From the NCBI RefSeq assembly GCF_001436305.1, contig NZ_AZFO01000010.1:1-57335 (forward strand): DNA of 57,335 bases, in the 5' to 3' direction. The notes under the pieces were generated by a model. The model was not told the DNA's origin and did not search any database. It worked only from the letters and a program-made list of their open reading frames with translations. This document shows positions 55,713 to 57,335 of this stretch, piece after piece. Position 1 is the first letter of the stretch, and the number at the start of each line of letters is the position of its first letter. This stretch comes from Lactobacillus ultunensis DSM 16047. Lineage in GTDB: Bacteria; Bacillota; Bacilli; Lactobacillales; Lactobacillaceae. The position numbers and the translations under genes are program-made.

Positions 55713-57241
55713 TATCTATTCATACCCTCTTGCTTTAACGTAACTTTTATTCCAAAAACATCTTCAAATAATTTTGCCCTCTTGTTAAAGGACCATCTCT
55801 CCAATGTAATATCTGAATTAGTCTTAGCATGAATAATTAAATGATTGTTTGTCTTAATAGATAAAACAATCTTTTTTATCTTTTGTCGATGAGAAGCATC
55901 CAGTGCGGTTGCTAAACGCAAAATAGCAGACAATTTAGCTACCTCTAGTTGTATATCAGGAGCTAAATGACGGTAATGATGACCACCAATATCTGGGGCA
56001 CTATAATCATCATTAATAGTCTGATAACGACAAATTTCACTGACAATCTCATTATCACGATCTGAAAGTCCAATCAATTTGTTTGCATCCAGAATTTCTG
56101 CCGATTGTTCAAAACGTCTCTGCTGGTTAACAAAACTACCAATATTATCAACCGTTGCTGCTAAAGCTAACAGAGTACGAGCTTGTTTTGATAAGAGATG
56201 CACCTTGCGTAAACGATCAAAAATGTGCAAAGCAAATTTACGTACTTGATTTGCATGGTGCATGTCGACCAAATACCAACTAGCCATATTCTGTGCAGAG
56301 GTCATCACAATGTCATTGCTAGCAATTTTTTGATGAGACTTCTTTCCCTCCAACATTAATAGACCAGTGATTACCGATAAATCAGTCACATAGATATCTT
56401 TTACATTTAATAGAGATAAAAACTGATGAATTGAAATTGCATTAGGAATCGTATGTACTGCTACAGTTGGTTCTAAATGATACTTTTGAATCATGTCGGC
56501 AACAGGCATTTCAATTAATCGATTGTAAAATTGATCAAAATCCTCACGTGAGATCTGGTTAGTACTGTTTTCTTCTTTTAAGAAAGCTGCATTTAAAGCA
56601 TCTGCGTGCTGAATAATTACTGAGCAAGGTGAGCTATCCTTAATTTGACGAGCCAAATGATCAATTTTAGCTCCCAAATAATCACTAATTACATCAATAG
56701 GATCATTAGGCGTTTCGTTAGTAATCTCGGCTAATTGTTGAATTTCGTGTGGTCCTAAAGGCAGGCTCCAGCTAGAAATAAACTTATGGTTCTTAAATAA
56801 AGATAGATTTATCATAGCTGAACCCAGACTAAGTAAATAGGTCGACTCGTACTTATTTGCTGTAATATCTTGATTTAAGCTCTTTAAACCACTAAGCACC
56901 TTGGCATAGACTATTTGTCCTCCATTGAGCCATTCAATATTTAAGCCAGTTCTTACTCTAATCTGATCAGCAATAAAACTAGCTGACATTTCGTCAATTA
57001 ACTGTTCATTGCCATAGAACTTGTAGTTCTTAATTTGATATTCGGCTAACTTTAACTTAAAACCCTCAATAGCGTCACAGATCTTGTCCATATCCTGTTC
57101 GAACACTTGACTCTTACTATCTGCTTGTACAAAGGATGGTGAATCAATCTTTTCGAGGATCGTAAGGTCATGTAAATCAACGATATTGAGTTGAATCTTA
57201 TAAGAAGACATGTAAATCATACCAAATAAAGCTTTTTTCAT
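55712..57241 (-). CDS. Degenerate Ppx/GppA paralogue (ppx2)
   Basis: About 509 residues from the ATG at 57241 (a GGGTGA site upstream). The overall plan is a Ppx/GppA ASKHA domain followed by an HD-like domain, but both sites are altered: the N-terminal loop reads GMIYMSSYKIQLNIVDL instead of DIGSNSxRLxI, the second loop ...YLLSLGSAMINLSLF lacks GGxS, and the HD position reads ATVDNIGSFVNQ. It heads the ppx2-ppk-ppx operon and is probably a regulatory or structural pseudoenzyme in polyphosphate metabolism. Confidence 0.85.
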   Translation of the reverse strand: MKKALFGMIYMSSYKIQLNIVDLHDLTILEKIDSPSFVQADSKSQVFEQDMDKICDAIEGFKLKLAEYQIKNYKFYGNEQLIDEMSASFIADQIRVRTGLNIEWLNGGQIVYAKVLSGLKSLNQDITANKYESTYLLSLGSAMINLSLFKNHKFISSWSLPLGPHEIQQLAEITNETPNDPIDVISDYLGAKIDHLARQIKDSSPCSVIIQHADALNAAFLKEENSTNQISREDFDQFYNRLIEMPVADMIQKYHLEPTVAVHTIPNAISIHQFLSLLNVKDIYVTDLSVITGLLMLEGKKSHQKIASNDIVMTSAQNMASWYLVDMHHANQVRKFALHIFDRLRKVHLLSKQARTLLALAATVDNIGSFVNQQRRFEQSAEILDANKLIGLSDRDNEIVSEICRYQTINDDYSAPDIGGHHYRHLAPDIQLEVAKLSAILRLATALDASHRQKIKKIVLSIKTNNHLIIHAKTNSDITLERWSFNKRAKLFEDVFGIKVTLKQEGMNR

Positions 57242-57335
57242 TATTATTTTCACCCATAGATACAATTCATTTTTTAATAATATTCTTTCTAAGAAAATTA
57301 TATATTAATTTTACGCGTGGTGCTAGTTAAATCGT

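Overview
The window is low-GC Firmicute DNA, best matched to a Lactobacillaceae chromosome, probably Lactobacillus in the strict sense. The signs are AT-rich intergenic DNA, strong AGGAGG-type ribosome binding sites, PEP carboxylase, an FMN-riboswitch rib operon, GW-type wall protein, OpuC-type osmolyte transporter, 6-phospho-beta-glucosidase and ppx/ppk genes. The species call is an inference. No rRNA, tRNA, CRISPR array or intact transposon was seen.

Layout. 1-1017: 3' end of an EVE-like gene and a decayed IS3/IS150-group element. 1045-9821: a redox/electrophile block. It holds a nitronate-monooxygenase-like flavoprotein, a frameshifted TMEM175 channel, a GTPase-less EF-G fragment, and a seven-gene minus-strand operon (OYE-A, hydrolase-A, OYE-B, hydrolase-B, MIF-like tautomerase, CxxC-less DsbA-like protein, HesB-like protein). 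A divergent HxlR regulator faces the operon. The operon promoter and the distant nitronate-monooxygenase promoter share a 27-bp upstream motif (26/27 identical). 9800-13330: decayed alcohol dehydrogenase, second EVE-like gene, two aldo/keto reductases (one with an internal stop) and a LysR regulator. 13423-21300: UPF0210 plus ACT pair, a hypothetical protein, a UvrA-like ATPase plus acetyltransferase with a divergent AraC regulator, an orphan YoeB-like toxin, a GNAT pseudogene and a DUF2255 protein. 21501-30142: ppc, a secreted GW-domain protein, an NAD-binding protein, then a minus-strand trio (PNPOx-like, Abi_2/HEPN, membrane HExxH protein) and a polytopic membrane protein. 30194-34619: OpuC-type ABC transporter with a trailing NmrA-like reductase and a divergent Rrf2 regulator. 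34635-46746: two hypothetical genes, an RclA-like reductase, a tandem sirtuin pair with a TetR regulator, NADH oxidase, a glutathione-reductase-like enzyme, 6-phospho-beta-glucosidase, and LacI and MarR regulators. 46774-50460: MarR-type operators, FMN riboswitch and ribD-ribE-ribBA-ribH. 50462-57265: small and secreted hypotheticals, a frameshifted RibD-C-like reductase and the polyphosphate operon (degenerate ppx2, ppk, ppx).

Theme. The window carries at least seven flavin enzymes (nitronate-monooxygenase-like, two OYEs, PNPOx-like, RclA-like, NADH oxidase, glutathione-reductase-like) together with the complete flavin synthesis operon and its FMN sensor. Many regulators sit beside redox genes (HxlR, LysR, Rrf2, TetR, MarR).

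Decay. At least six genes carry one-base indels, mostly in A runs, where the other frame restores a plausible family C- or N-terminus. Either the gene content is decaying or the assembly has homopolymer errors; the GNAT and alcohol dehydrogenase remnants and the aldo/keto reductase stop codon argue that at least part of it is real.
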